Below are positions 1-6,593 of a stretch of 8,203 nt of DNA, one piece after another. Location of the stretch: the NCBI GenBank assembly GCA_003648125.1, contig QMOE01000078.1, positions 1 through 8,203 of the forward strand. Direction: 5' to 3'. The position numbers were made by a program, and so were the translations under genes. This stretch comes from Chloroflexota bacterium (GTDB lineage Bacteria; Chloroflexota; Anaerolineae; B4-G1). The stretch's first letter is position 1. Each line of letters opens with the position of its first letter. Under the pieces are notes generated by a model that searched no databases, was not told where the DNA came from, and worked only from the letters and a program-made list of their open reading frames with translations.

Positions 1-1
1 C

Positions 2-127
2 CTCCTCCTGCGCCTGGTGCGTCTGCTGCCGCTGGGCCTGGGGTACGCGGCTCTGCTGCGGGCCGGGCTGAGGCTATCCGATGTCAGAACTATCCAAAGG
101 GACAGTTTGAGCGCCAGGCAGGTGTGA
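2..127 (+). CDS. C-terminal end of an upstream protein (5' end outside window), unknown, probably membrane-associated
   Basis: The second forward frame is open from the window edge to a TGA at 125-127 and gives 41 residues. It starts with a Leu-rich, Arg-spaced stretch (LLLRLVRLLPLGLGYAALLR) and ends in a short polar tail (SDVRTIQRDSLSARQV). Codons in this frame mostly end in G or C, as in the genes downstream; the first frame is also open (to 130-132) but gives a low-complexity Pro/Ala/Gly peptide, so I prefer the second. The stop lies one base before the GTG of the next gene, so this is probably the preceding member of the same operon. A Leu/Arg-rich amphipathic or transmembrane end would suit a membrane glycosyltransferase or polyprenyl-phosphate glycosyltransferase, but the fragment is too short to name a family. 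Confidence 0.6.
   Translation, partial: LLLRLVRLLPLGLGYAALLRAGLRLSDVRTIQRDSLSARQV
116..122 (+). promoter_or_regulatory. Ribosome binding site for the GTG-started gene at 129
   Basis: AGGCAGG lies 6 nt before the GTG at 129. An in-frame TGA at 108-110 closes the frame upstream, so GTG 129 is the first possible start and this purine-rich element supports it. The element overlaps the last codons of the preceding gene, so ribosomes finishing that gene could reinitiate here. Confidence 0.5.
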
Positions 128-128
128 T

Positions 129-2141
129 GTGAACGGTAGAGCAAAGCTTATTGGAGTGGTGGCCTTGCTCTTGCTGGCTGCTTACCTTCGTTTCCGTTCT
201 CCATTGGCCGTGCCCCCTGGCTTGGGAATGGACGAGCTGATTGCCACTCAAATTTCCGAGCAGGTGTTGGATGGCGACTGGCGGATATTCTACCAGGCCG
301 GACAGGGGCGGGAGCCTCTCTTCAACTACTGGCTGGCCCCCTGGCTGCCGCTCGTGGGGCGCAATGTCTTTACACTGCGCGTTGCCTCGTCCGCGCTGAG
401 CTTGTTGGGATTGGTAGCCGTGTATTTGTTGATCCACCGTCTCTTTGGGCCTGCGGTGGCCCTGGCAAGCCTGGCCGGCGGGGCTACTTCCTTTTGGACT
501 ATCTTTGCTGCCCGGGCCGGGGCGCGCTCAGTCGCTATGATTCCCTTTGCTGCCCTGTCCGGCTATCTCTTTTGGCGTGGGCTGTCCCCGCGCCGCGCAC
601 AATGCCGCTTGCAACAATCACTTTTTATGGCAGGTGCTGGCCTCTGTTTGGGCCTGACCTTTTACGCTTTTACGGCGGCGCGAGTGCTGCCGGCCGTCTT
701 TTTACTCTTTCTCATCTACATGTGGATCTTTCACCGTCCCAGGCTGGCTGGGCTGGGCCAGCCATTGCTCCTGGGAGCCGTCGTCACTCTGCTGGTAGTG
801 TTCCCACTGGTATATTACCTGCACGTTCATCCCCAGGCCGACCAGTTTGACTTTCGGGATTTCAACCGCCCCCTGGCCGCGCTGATGGTTGGCGACCCGC
901 GACCGGCGCTCCAGACCACCCTGGAGACACTGGGAGGCTTTACTTTCCACGGAGACCCGCTCATCTTTGATAACGTCCCCGGCAGGCCGATCTTTGAACC
1001 GCTGACTGCCTTGCTCTTCCTGACAGGGCTGCTCGTCGCACTGACGCGCTGGCGACGGCCAGCTTATGCATTTGCTCTGATTTGGTTGCCGGTGAGTCTG
1101 ATTCCCGGCATGCTCAGCCAGCCGGTGCCAAACTTTTATCGCATCGTCGCCGCCCAAGCCGTCGCCTTTGCTTTCCCTGGCCTGGCTGCGGTCGAATGTT
1201 GGCGCTGGCTGCGCCGGTACGTCGGCTCCCTCGCCCTGACCGGAGGGCTGGCGCTCATATTGTTCGTTCATCTGGTCAGTGCATGGCACGCCTACTTTGA
1301 CGTCTGGCCCACCGTGGAAGGGGTCAGTTTTTTCTGGCAGAGTGGGCTGGCCCAGGCGGCTCGTTACCTGGAAAGCGCGCCCGATTCCGGCCCGGTCGCC
1401 CTCTGCACCGTGCTGACCTACGAAAGCGACCCCTGGTGGCGGCCCGCCTGGCAGAGCATGGACTATTTACTGCGCCGCACCGATTTGGAAATCCGCTACT
1501 ATGACTGCCGCACCACTCTGGTCCTGCCCGCTGGCTCACACGTGCGTTACCTCTTCCCCGATGCCGCTGCGCCGTTTTCCCTGATTCCCGCCGAATTGCA
1601 GCGTGAATGGCTGACTGGAGCGCCACCGCTCTCCGACACATTGCCCGTCGGGCAGGGCGCGGCGCTCAGACTGGACGAGCCGCCCCAAACGGTAGAGCCT
1701 GATTCGGGCGCTGCCTGGTTTGCGCCGGAGGCGGGGGGCGACCCGGCCCCGCTGCCAGTGCGCTTTGGCGATAGCTTGACCCTGTGCGGTTATAGCTACC
1801 TCCCTTCCGGGCCAGGCGAGCCGCTGCGCTTGGTCACAGCCTGGGAGGTACTGGCGACCCCTCCCCCGCGCCTGGTTCTCTTTACCCATCTGCTCACTGA
1901 TCCACAAACCCTGGTGGCCCAGCAAGACAGCCTCCCGCTGACCTCCCACAGCCTGCGATCCGGCGACCGCTTCCTGGCGCTGCACGATCAGATCGCCGTC
2001 CCGGCCGGCTCGCCGGTTGAACGATACTTGCTTTCTATTGGACTTTACAGCAGCGACACGATGGCCCGGCTGCCCCTCTACGATGGAGACCAACAGCGTG
2101 GCGACCGTCTCTTTCTGGAAGCGGTGAGTGTGGCGCGATGA
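129..2141 (+). CDS. GT-C membrane glycosyltransferase (GT39/ArnT-PMT-like) with soluble C-terminal beta-rich module
   Basis: Integral membrane protein of 670 aa, predicted to transfer a sugar from a polyprenyl-phosphate carrier on the outer face of the membrane. Seen: TM1 (about residues 7-20) is followed by an Asp-Glu pair at D35-E36 in the first outer loop, the usual GT-C catalytic signature. Next comes a GREPLFNYW motif (60-68) like the G.(E)PL..Y motif of PMT_2-type proteins. About ten hydrophobic segments follow up to roughly residue 390, with an outer loop carrying HGDPLIFDNVPGRP (274-287). From about 395 to 670 the protein is soluble and ends in a beta-rich module (540-670) shared with the protein at 4404-6593. 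The start is GTG 129 with AGGCAGG six bases upstream. The stop overlaps the next ATG by ATGA, implying coupled translation. Acceptor and sugar are unknown. The GT-C fold is well supported; the exact family label (GT39, PMT_2 or unclassified) is less certain. Confidence 0.85.
   Translation: MNGRAKLIGVVALLLLAAYLRFRSPLAVPPGLGMDELIATQISEQVLDGDWRIFYQAGQGREPLFNYWLAPWLPLVGRNVFTLRVASSALSLLGLVAVYLLIHRLFGPAVALASLAGGATSFWTIFAARAGARSVAMIPFAALSGYLFWRGLSPRRAQCRLQQSLFMAGAGLCLGLTFYAFTAARVLPAVFLLFLIYMWIFHRPRLAGLGQPLLLGAVVTLLVVFPLVYYLHVHPQADQFDFRDFNRPLAALMVGDPRPALQTTLETLGGFTFHGDPLIFDNVPGRPIFEPLTALLFLTGLLVALTRWRRPAYAFALIWLPVSLIPGMLSQPVPNFYRIVAAQAVAFAFPGLAAVECWRWLRRYVGSLALTGGLALILFVHLVSAWHAYFDVWPTVEGVSFFWQSGLAQAARYLESAPDSGPVALCTVLTYESDPWWRPAWQSMDYLLRRTDLEIRYYDCRTTLVLPAGSHVRYLFPDAAAPFSLIPAELQREWLTGAPPLSDTLPVGQGAALRLDEPPQTVEPDSGAAWFAPEAGGDPAPLPVRFGDSLTLCGYSYLPSGPGEPLRLVTAWEVLATPPPRLVLFTHLLTDPQTLVAQQDSLPLTSHSLRSGDRFLALHDQIAVPAGSPVERYLLSIGLYSSDTMARLPLYDGDQQRGDRLFLEAVSVAR
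1746..2138 (+). repeat. Beta-rich C-terminal module, copy A (in the 129-2141 protein)
   Basis: Residues about 540-670 of this protein align with the two modules at the end of the 4404-6593 protein. Shared landmarks in order are a (V)RFG..L.L.GY opening, PGE, a conserved Trp (W572 in TAWEVL), LFTHLL, VAQQDSLPL, a VPAGSP turn, IGLY (637-640) and RLPLYDGD, ending with a short strand at VSVAR. Trp-to-GLY spacing is 65 residues, against 69 and 63 in the other two copies. Alternating hydrophobic strands and Gly/Pro turns suggest a beta-sandwich lying outside the membrane. Its function is unknown; carbohydrate or acceptor binding is a guess. Confidence 0.7.
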
Positions 2142-4414
2142 ACCTTTTTACCTTGTTCAAAAAGATAAAAGCACCGCTCCTGTTGGCCCTTTTCATTCTC
2201 ATCCCCTTGTGGGATCTGCTGTGGCTGCCCCCCGGCCAAACGGTTGGCGGGAATGAACTGAACCACTTGTTCCTGCCGTGGTTCCGCTTTACTGTTGACA
2301 GTTTGCGCCAGGGAGAGCTGCCCCTGTGGAACCCCTATCTCTTCTCCGGCGTTCCCTTCCTGGCTAATCCTCAGCCGGCCCTCTTCTATCCGCCGGTCTG
2401 GTTGCTCCTGTTGCTTCCTGCTGCACGGGCTGTTGGGTTGCTTGCCTGCTTGCACCTGTGGCTGGCCGGGATGGGGATGTACGGCTGGTTGCGCAGCGCG
2501 GGGGCGGACAAAGCGGGCGCACTTTTTGGGGCTTGCGTCTTTGCTTTCAGCGGAGCCTTTTCCGTGCGCCTATACGCCGGGCACCTGGGCGTGGTGATGA
2601 CCTTGGCCTGGCTACCAATGATCTTGTGGGCTTACCGCGCGGCGCTGGAACGGGGCAAGTGGAATAGAGCATTGCTGGGTGGCCTGCCTGTAGCGTTGGC
2701 TCTGCTGGCGGGGCACACTGCATCTTTCCTCTACGTGGGGCTGGTACTGGCGGCCTACGCAATTTATCGCACCATTGTGTCCTGGAAAGAGGCAGGGATG
2801 CTCTGCGCGAGGCTGAGACCGCTGTTTTTCGGGGGGGCAATGGTCATGACCGGCCTATGCTTGGCCGCTGTCCAGTTGCTCCCCACGGCGGAACTGGCGT
2901 TCCTCTCCACCCGCCAGGAGGCCAGCTACGTTTTCGCCGCCGATTACTCCTGGCCGCCGAGCTACCTGTTGACGCTGCTTGTCCCTAATTTTTTTGGCGA
3001 ACCAGGCCAGATCGGGTACTGGGGCGATGGTGTTTATGTGGAATTAATCCTTTACACTGGAATCTTGCCCTTGCTTCTGACATTGGCCCTGGCGTTCCGC
3101 AAGAGCGCGCACCATCGCTTGCTTCCCTTCCTGCTTGCGCTGGGCGGGGGAGGACTGCTGTTGGCCCTGGGGCGGTTCGGTATCCTCCACCGGTTGGCCT
3201 ATGATTTCCTCCCTTTCTTTCGAGCCATGCGTGCCCCCGGCCGGGCCGGTTTCCTCTTTACCTTTGCCGTCGCTGCCCTGAGCGGGTTGCTGTTGACCGA
3301 CCTGCGCCGCAACGGAGCGGAGGCCCGGCGCGCCCTGCAGAGGTGGACTCGCTCCCCATTCCCGTGGCTGGTCGCCTCCATCACCACCCTGGTCATCCTC
3401 GTTTGCTTTCTTCTCTTTGCCCTGCTGCGGGAGAGCAACCCCCAGGTTGGCCGCCTCTGGCACGTCGCCAACAACAGCGCCCTCTTTCTGCTCTTTTTCC
3501 TCCTCTCTGTGGGATTGATGCGCTCCTGGGGGGCGGGCCGCCTGAGCACTCGCCAGGGAACGTTGCTGGCTATCGGGTTGGTGCTGCTGGACCTGTGGGG
3601 ATTTGGCCGTTCCATCATCCGGCCCGCCGAGGTGGAAGAGAGCGCCTACTGGCGCATAGTCGCCGAGATAGTGGACGGCGGGGAAGGGCGCGTGCTCCCC
3701 TGGGGCTTGAGCGTCTTTGAACAGAACAAGGGGGCGGCCTTTGGTCTGGAGAGCGTCTTTGGCTACGACCCGCTGGAACTGGAGCGCTACTCTCGCTTCA
3801 TCACCCAGGTTCCCGACTACCGTTCACGCGCCTACGATCTCCTGCACGCCCGCTACCTGGTGGCGGCGCAAGAGATGGATTTTCCTGCCGACGAGAACGC
3901 GCCCCGGTTGCTCGGCCATCAATCCGGCGTCTGGGTCTACGAACGTCCGGCCGCGCTGCCCGCCGCCTGGCTGATTCATCAAGTGGAGGTACGCGCGGAC
4001 GATGCAGCGCTAGAGCGGCTCAACGAACCGGATTTCGATCCGCACAGCACGGTGCTATTGGAGCAGGAATCCGCCTGCCCCTTGTCCGATCCGGCGCAGC
4101 CAGAAGAGGTGCGATTCTCCCGCCAGGGCAACAACCAGGTCGCAGTCGAGGTGCGCGCTGATTCCGCCGCTATACTGGTGTTGAGCGAGATTTACTACCC
4201 CGGCTGGCGGGCCACGCTGGACGGTGCGCCGCTTCCCATCCTGCGGGCCGACTATATCCTGCGGGCCGTCTGTGTGCCGGCCGGCGAGCACCGCGTCGTG
4301 ATGACCTACGATCCCCCGCTGCTGAAAATCGGCCTGGCGATCACCAGCCTGACGTTGCTGCTCATCATCGCCACTGCCGCCTGGGCCGTGAGGCGACGTC
4401 GTCATGAGACGTGA
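2138..4414 (+). CDS. YfhO-family multi-span membrane protein, probable GT-C-like glycosyltransferase
   Basis: Protein of 758 aa with one hydrophobic segment near 13-30 and many more to about residue 490, then a soluble region, then a final TM (731-751) ending in the basic tail RRRRHET. Seen: PLWNPYLFSGVPFLANPQ (62-79) followed by LFYPP (82-86), and near the C-terminus YYPGW (686-690) followed by a LDG turn and an AGEHRV.M.Y.PP strand. These are hallmarks of bacterial YfhO-like membrane proteins (Pfam YfhO). YfhO proteins are linked to sugar modification of surface polymers such as teichoic acids in Firmicutes; that role is known for the family, not shown here. The first outer loop carries GGNELNHLFLPW (37-48), with E40 as the only acidic residue of the motif. 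ATG 2138 overlaps the previous stop, with GGTGAG nine bases upstream. The 3' end overlaps the next gene by 11 nt. Substrate is unknown. Confidence 0.85.
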   Translation: MNLFTLFKKIKAPLLLALFILIPLWDLLWLPPGQTVGGNELNHLFLPWFRFTVDSLRQGELPLWNPYLFSGVPFLANPQPALFYPPVWLLLLLPAARAVGLLACLHLWLAGMGMYGWLRSAGADKAGALFGACVFAFSGAFSVRLYAGHLGVVMTLAWLPMILWAYRAALERGKWNRALLGGLPVALALLAGHTASFLYVGLVLAAYAIYRTIVSWKEAGMLCARLRPLFFGGAMVMTGLCLAAVQLLPTAELAFLSTRQEASYVFAADYSWPPSYLLTLLVPNFFGEPGQIGYWGDGVYVELILYTGILPLLLTLALAFRKSAHHRLLPFLLALGGGGLLLALGRFGILHRLAYDFLPFFRAMRAPGRAGFLFTFAVAALSGLLLTDLRRNGAEARRALQRWTRSPFPWLVASITTLVILVCFLLFALLRESNPQVGRLWHVANNSALFLLFFLLSVGLMRSWGAGRLSTRQGTLLAIGLVLLDLWGFGRSIIRPAEVEESAYWRIVAEIVDGGEGRVLPWGLSVFEQNKGAAFGLESVFGYDPLELERYSRFITQVPDYRSRAYDLLHARYLVAAQEMDFPADENAPRLLGHQSGVWVYERPAALPAAWLIHQVEVRADDAALERLNEPDFDPHSTVLLEQESACPLSDPAQPEEVRFSRQGNNQVAVEVRADSAAILVLSEIYYPGWRATLDGAPLPILRADYILRAVCVPAGEHRVVMTYDPPLLKIGLAITSLTLLLIIATAAWAVRRRRHET

Positions 4415-6593
4415 GCTCACACCTGCCCGTTTGTCCATTGGCATAGTCTTGCTCGCTTACCTGGCGCTCGCCATCGCCTACAGCCTCAACTCTCCCCTCT
4501 ACGAGCCGACCGACGAACTGCGCCACTTTCGCTACGTGCGCCACGTCGCCGTCTACCACAGCCTGCCCGTGCAGTCGGCCGAAGGGCCGCGCGCTCAGAG
4601 CCACCACCCGCCGCTCTATTACGTGCTCGGCGCGCTGGTCAGTGGATGGGTTCCCATCGCGCAGGAGGTTTACTACGAGCCGACCGTCAACCCGCATTGG
4701 GATAGCCGCGTCTGGGAAGTCAGCAGCGACAACAAGAACCAATACCTTCACTCGGACGACGTAGGGCAATTTGGCAAATTGCCCCACCTCTACGGCGTCA
4801 CCCTGGCCGTCTACCTGGTGCGCTGGCTGACGACCCTCATCAGCGCGGGCGTCGTCTGGCTCACCTATCTCGTTGGGCGTGAGCTCTTTACCGAGCAACC
4901 CGCGTTAGCCGTTGGCGCGGCGGCGCTGGTCGCCTTTAACCCCCAGTTCATCTATCTGAGCGGCGCGGTCAATAACGACATCCCCGCCGCGCTGTGCGGC
5001 GCGGCTGTGCTGCTGATGTGCGTTCGGCTGGTGCGGCGCGGCCACACCTCCCGCACCGCTTTGACGCTGGGCCTGCTCTACGGCCTGGCGCTCCTCACCA
5101 AGCTCCACCTGGCGGCCCTGCTGGGTCCCATCGAACTGGCCTACGTGCTGGTTGCTTGGCGAACTCGAAATTGGCGCGCTTTCCTGCGCGGCAACCTCAT
5201 CATCCTGGGCCTGGCGGCTGTCATCTCCGGCTGGTGGTTCGGGCGCAACCTGGCGCTCTACGGCGACCTCACCGGCATGAGCAGGGTCAACGAACTCTGG
5301 GCCGGCCGCTCCCCGGCCGGCAACTGGTGGGCCGTGCAGCAGGGCCTGCCCTACCTGTGGAGCAGTCTGTGGGGCCGCTTTGGCTACGGTCAACTGCCCC
5401 TGCCTCAGACCGTCTACCGGGCGCTGCTCTACTTTTGCGCCCTGGCCCTGGCCGGCTATTTGATTCCCCGCCGTTCGCTTCCCTGGGCCGGGCTGGCGCT
5501 CCTGGCGACGACCTGCCTCACCTTTACAGTCGTGGTGGTGTACTACATTCTGATCCAGCCCGCCGGCGCGATGGGCCGCTTTCTATTCCCCGCCCTGCCG
5601 GCCTTTGCGATTCTGCTGATGGGGGGACTGGGCTGCTTTCTCCCCCGTCGCTTGACCTGGGCGGCGAGCCTGACCGTGACGCTAGGAATGGCAACGCTGG
5701 CTGTCTACGGATTGACTGGCGTGCTGGCCCCGGCTTTCAGTCGTCCTCGCTTGCTGACCGAGTCCGAAATAGAGGCCGCGCCCAATCGAATGGACGTCGA
5801 ATTCGGCAACGTGGCGCGGCTGCTGGGCTACCGGGTTGAGCCGGCGGCCGTCGCGCCGGGCGATGATGTGGATGTCACCCTCTACTGGCGGGCGCTCGCC
5901 CGGCCCGAACAGAACTATGTCGTCTTTATCCACCTGTTGAGCGACGCGGGCACCATGATCGCCCAACGGGACACTCACCCCGGCCTGGGTGGATACCCCA
6001 CCACCGCATGGCAGCCGGGCGTCACCTTTGCCGATACTTACCGCCTCCACGTCCCGGAGACGGCCTACACGCCGGACGCGGGCTACGTCCAGGTCGGCCT
6101 CTACCTGCCCGGCGGGCCGCGTCTCGCCACGTCTGACGGGCGCGACGCGCTGCGCCTGACACAGGTCGAAATCCAGCCCCGGCCCGGCGAGTTTCCCAAT
6201 CCCCTAGACGCCAACTTTGATGATCAGATCATGCTGGCTGGCTACGACCTCGACCGCCGGGTGGCGCGCCCCGGCGAGACAATCCACCTGACCCTCTACT
6301 GGCGTTCGCTGACTGCGGTTAATGAAAACTATCGGGTATTTGCCCACGTCCTCGGCGTCCAAGACCAGGTCTGGGCCAGCAGCGATAGTCCACTGACCGG
6401 CGATGCCGTCCCCGCCGGCCAGATAATCGAGGATGTCCGCGATCTGACCGTGGGTCTGACCACCCCGCCCGGCTTTTACGATATCGAAGTCGGCCTGCAC
6501 ATCTCCGGCGACCGCTTGCCTGTTGTGGCCGAGGACGGCCATTGGTTGGGCGGGCGAGTGCTGTTGAGCAAAATACGGGTGGTGAGCGAGTGA
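4404..6593 (+). CDS. GT-C / DUF2142-like membrane glycosyltransferase with two tandem C-terminal beta-rich modules
   Basis: Protein of 729 aa. Seen: TM1 (about 11-28), then PTDELRHF (35-42) with the GT-C acidic pair D37-E38, HHPPLYYVLGAL (67-78), a polar outer loop with SSDNKNQYLH, and FNPQFIYLSGAVNND (178-192). Multiple spans continue to about residue 445. The DE pair in the first loop and the H.PPLYY motif are typical of PMT_2/GT39 proteins; DUF2142 is an alternative label because of the NND-containing segment. Residues about 463-591 and 599-729 are two diverged copies of one module, also found once in the protein at 129-2141. Probable role: outer-face sugar transfer from a polyprenyl-phosphate donor, with the modules perhaps handling the acceptor. 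ATG 4404 has GAGG at 4390-4393, a rather long 10-nt spacing, and overlaps the previous gene by 11 nt. The stop overlaps the next gene (GTGA). Donor and acceptor are unknown. Confidence 0.83.
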   Translation: MRRELTPARLSIGIVLLAYLALAIAYSLNSPLYEPTDELRHFRYVRHVAVYHSLPVQSAEGPRAQSHHPPLYYVLGALVSGWVPIAQEVYYEPTVNPHWDSRVWEVSSDNKNQYLHSDDVGQFGKLPHLYGVTLAVYLVRWLTTLISAGVVWLTYLVGRELFTEQPALAVGAAALVAFNPQFIYLSGAVNNDIPAALCGAAVLLMCVRLVRRGHTSRTALTLGLLYGLALLTKLHLAALLGPIELAYVLVAWRTRNWRAFLRGNLIILGLAAVISGWWFGRNLALYGDLTGMSRVNELWAGRSPAGNWWAVQQGLPYLWSSLWGRFGYGQLPLPQTVYRALLYFCALALAGYLIPRRSLPWAGLALLATTCLTFTVVVVYYILIQPAGAMGRFLFPALPAFAILLMGGLGCFLPRRLTWAASLTVTLGMATLAVYGLTGVLAPAFSRPRLLTESEIEAAPNRMDVEFGNVARLLGYRVEPAAVAPGDDVDVTLYWRALARPEQNYVVFIHLLSDAGTMIAQRDTHPGLGGYPTTAWQPGVTFADTYRLHVPETAYTPDAGYVQVGLYLPGGPRLATSDGRDALRLTQVEIQPRPGEFPNPLDANFDDQIMLAGYDLDRRVARPGETIHLTLYWRSLTAVNENYRVFAHVLGVQDQVWASSDSPLTGDAVPAGQIIEDVRDLTVGLTTPPGFYDIEVGLHISGDRLPVVAEDGHWLGGRVLLSKIRVVSE
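4764..4784. repeat. 21-bp perfect palindrome (10-bp arms, 1-nt centre) inside coding sequence
   Basis: The left arm GGGCAATTTG (4764-4773) and right arm CAAATTGCCC (4775-4784) are exact reverse complements around a single G at 4774. The centre is AT-rich in an otherwise GC-rich gene. It encodes GQFGKLP (121-127) in the outer loop of the GT-C protein. The shape resembles a dimeric regulator operator, but the tiny centre makes it a poor RNA hairpin. It may be a chance result of coding constraint. Confidence 0.5.
5301..5321. repeat. GC-rich inverted repeat within coding sequence
   Basis: GCCGGCC (5301-5307) and GGCCGGC (5315-5321) are exact reverse complements around a 7-nt loop, GCTCCCC, and could form a strong RNA stem. 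No T-run follows, so it is not a terminator. It encodes the AGRSPAG turn of the GT-C protein and may simply reflect GC-rich codons for Ala-Gly on both sides. Confidence 0.4.
5790..6176 (+). repeat. Beta-rich C-terminal module, copy B (first of tandem pair)
   Basis: Residues about 463-591 of the 4404-6593 protein. Landmarks are VEFG..ARLLGY, APGDDV, TLYWRAL (492-498), VVFIHLL, IAQRDTHP, a PTTAWQPG turn, HVPE, VGLY (564-567) and RLATSDGRD, closing with VEIQ. It matches copy C directly after it and copy A in the 129-2141 protein in landmark order. The DNA of copies B and C shares ACCCTCTACTGGCG exactly (5877-5890 and 6291-6304) but little else, so the duplication is old. Confidence 0.72.
6198..6590 (+). 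repeat. Beta-rich C-terminal module, copy C (second of tandem pair)
   Basis: Residues about 599-729, the end of the protein. Landmarks are ANFDDQIMLAGY, RPGETI, TLYWRSL (630-636), RVFAHVL, a shortened middle with SSDSPL, PAGQIIED, PPGFYDIEVGLH (699 is His where copies A and B have Tyr), RLPVVAEDG, closing with SKIRVV. Trp-to-GL spacing is 63 residues against 69 in copy B. A linker of about seven residues (PRPGEFP) separates it from copy B. Confidence 0.72.
6578..6582 (+). promoter_or_regulatory. Ribosome binding site supporting a GTG start at 6590
   Basis: GGTGG sits 7 nt before GTG 6590. This favours GTG 6590, which overlaps the previous stop as GTGA, over the in-frame ATG at 6542. The ATG would add 16 polar residues unlike the family's N-terminus and a 52-nt overlap with the preceding gene. 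Confidence 0.45.

Noticed and set aside
81..110. Nine-codon open frame starting ATG TCA GAA
   Set aside because: It overlaps the end of the upstream protein frame, has no clear ribosome binding site and no sign of a leader-peptide attenuator.
2144..2164. CTTTTT / AAAAAG inverted repeat at the start of the YfhO-like gene
   Set aside because: An AT-only six-base stem with a 9-nt loop is weak; it reflects the Leu-Phe and Lys codons of the N-terminus.
2295..2300. Consensus TTGACA as an internal promoter
   Set aside because: No -10-like hexamer lies 16-18 nt downstream; the sequence there is GC-rich coding DNA.
4994..5839. Long second + strand frame (281 codons) inside the 4404-6593 gene
   Set aside because: It is Arg/Pro/Ala/Gly-rich with no domain, and sits entirely within a gene with clear GT-C motifs.
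6220..6232. Palindrome ATGATC A GATCAT
   Set aside because: Six-base arms are expected by chance several times in a window this size, and it lies in the coding sequence of module copy C.
6542..6589. ATG 6542 as start of the flippase-like gene
   Set aside because: It would add 16 polar residues buried in the previous gene. GTG 6590 has GGTGG seven bases upstream, overlaps the previous stop as GTGA and starts right before TM1.
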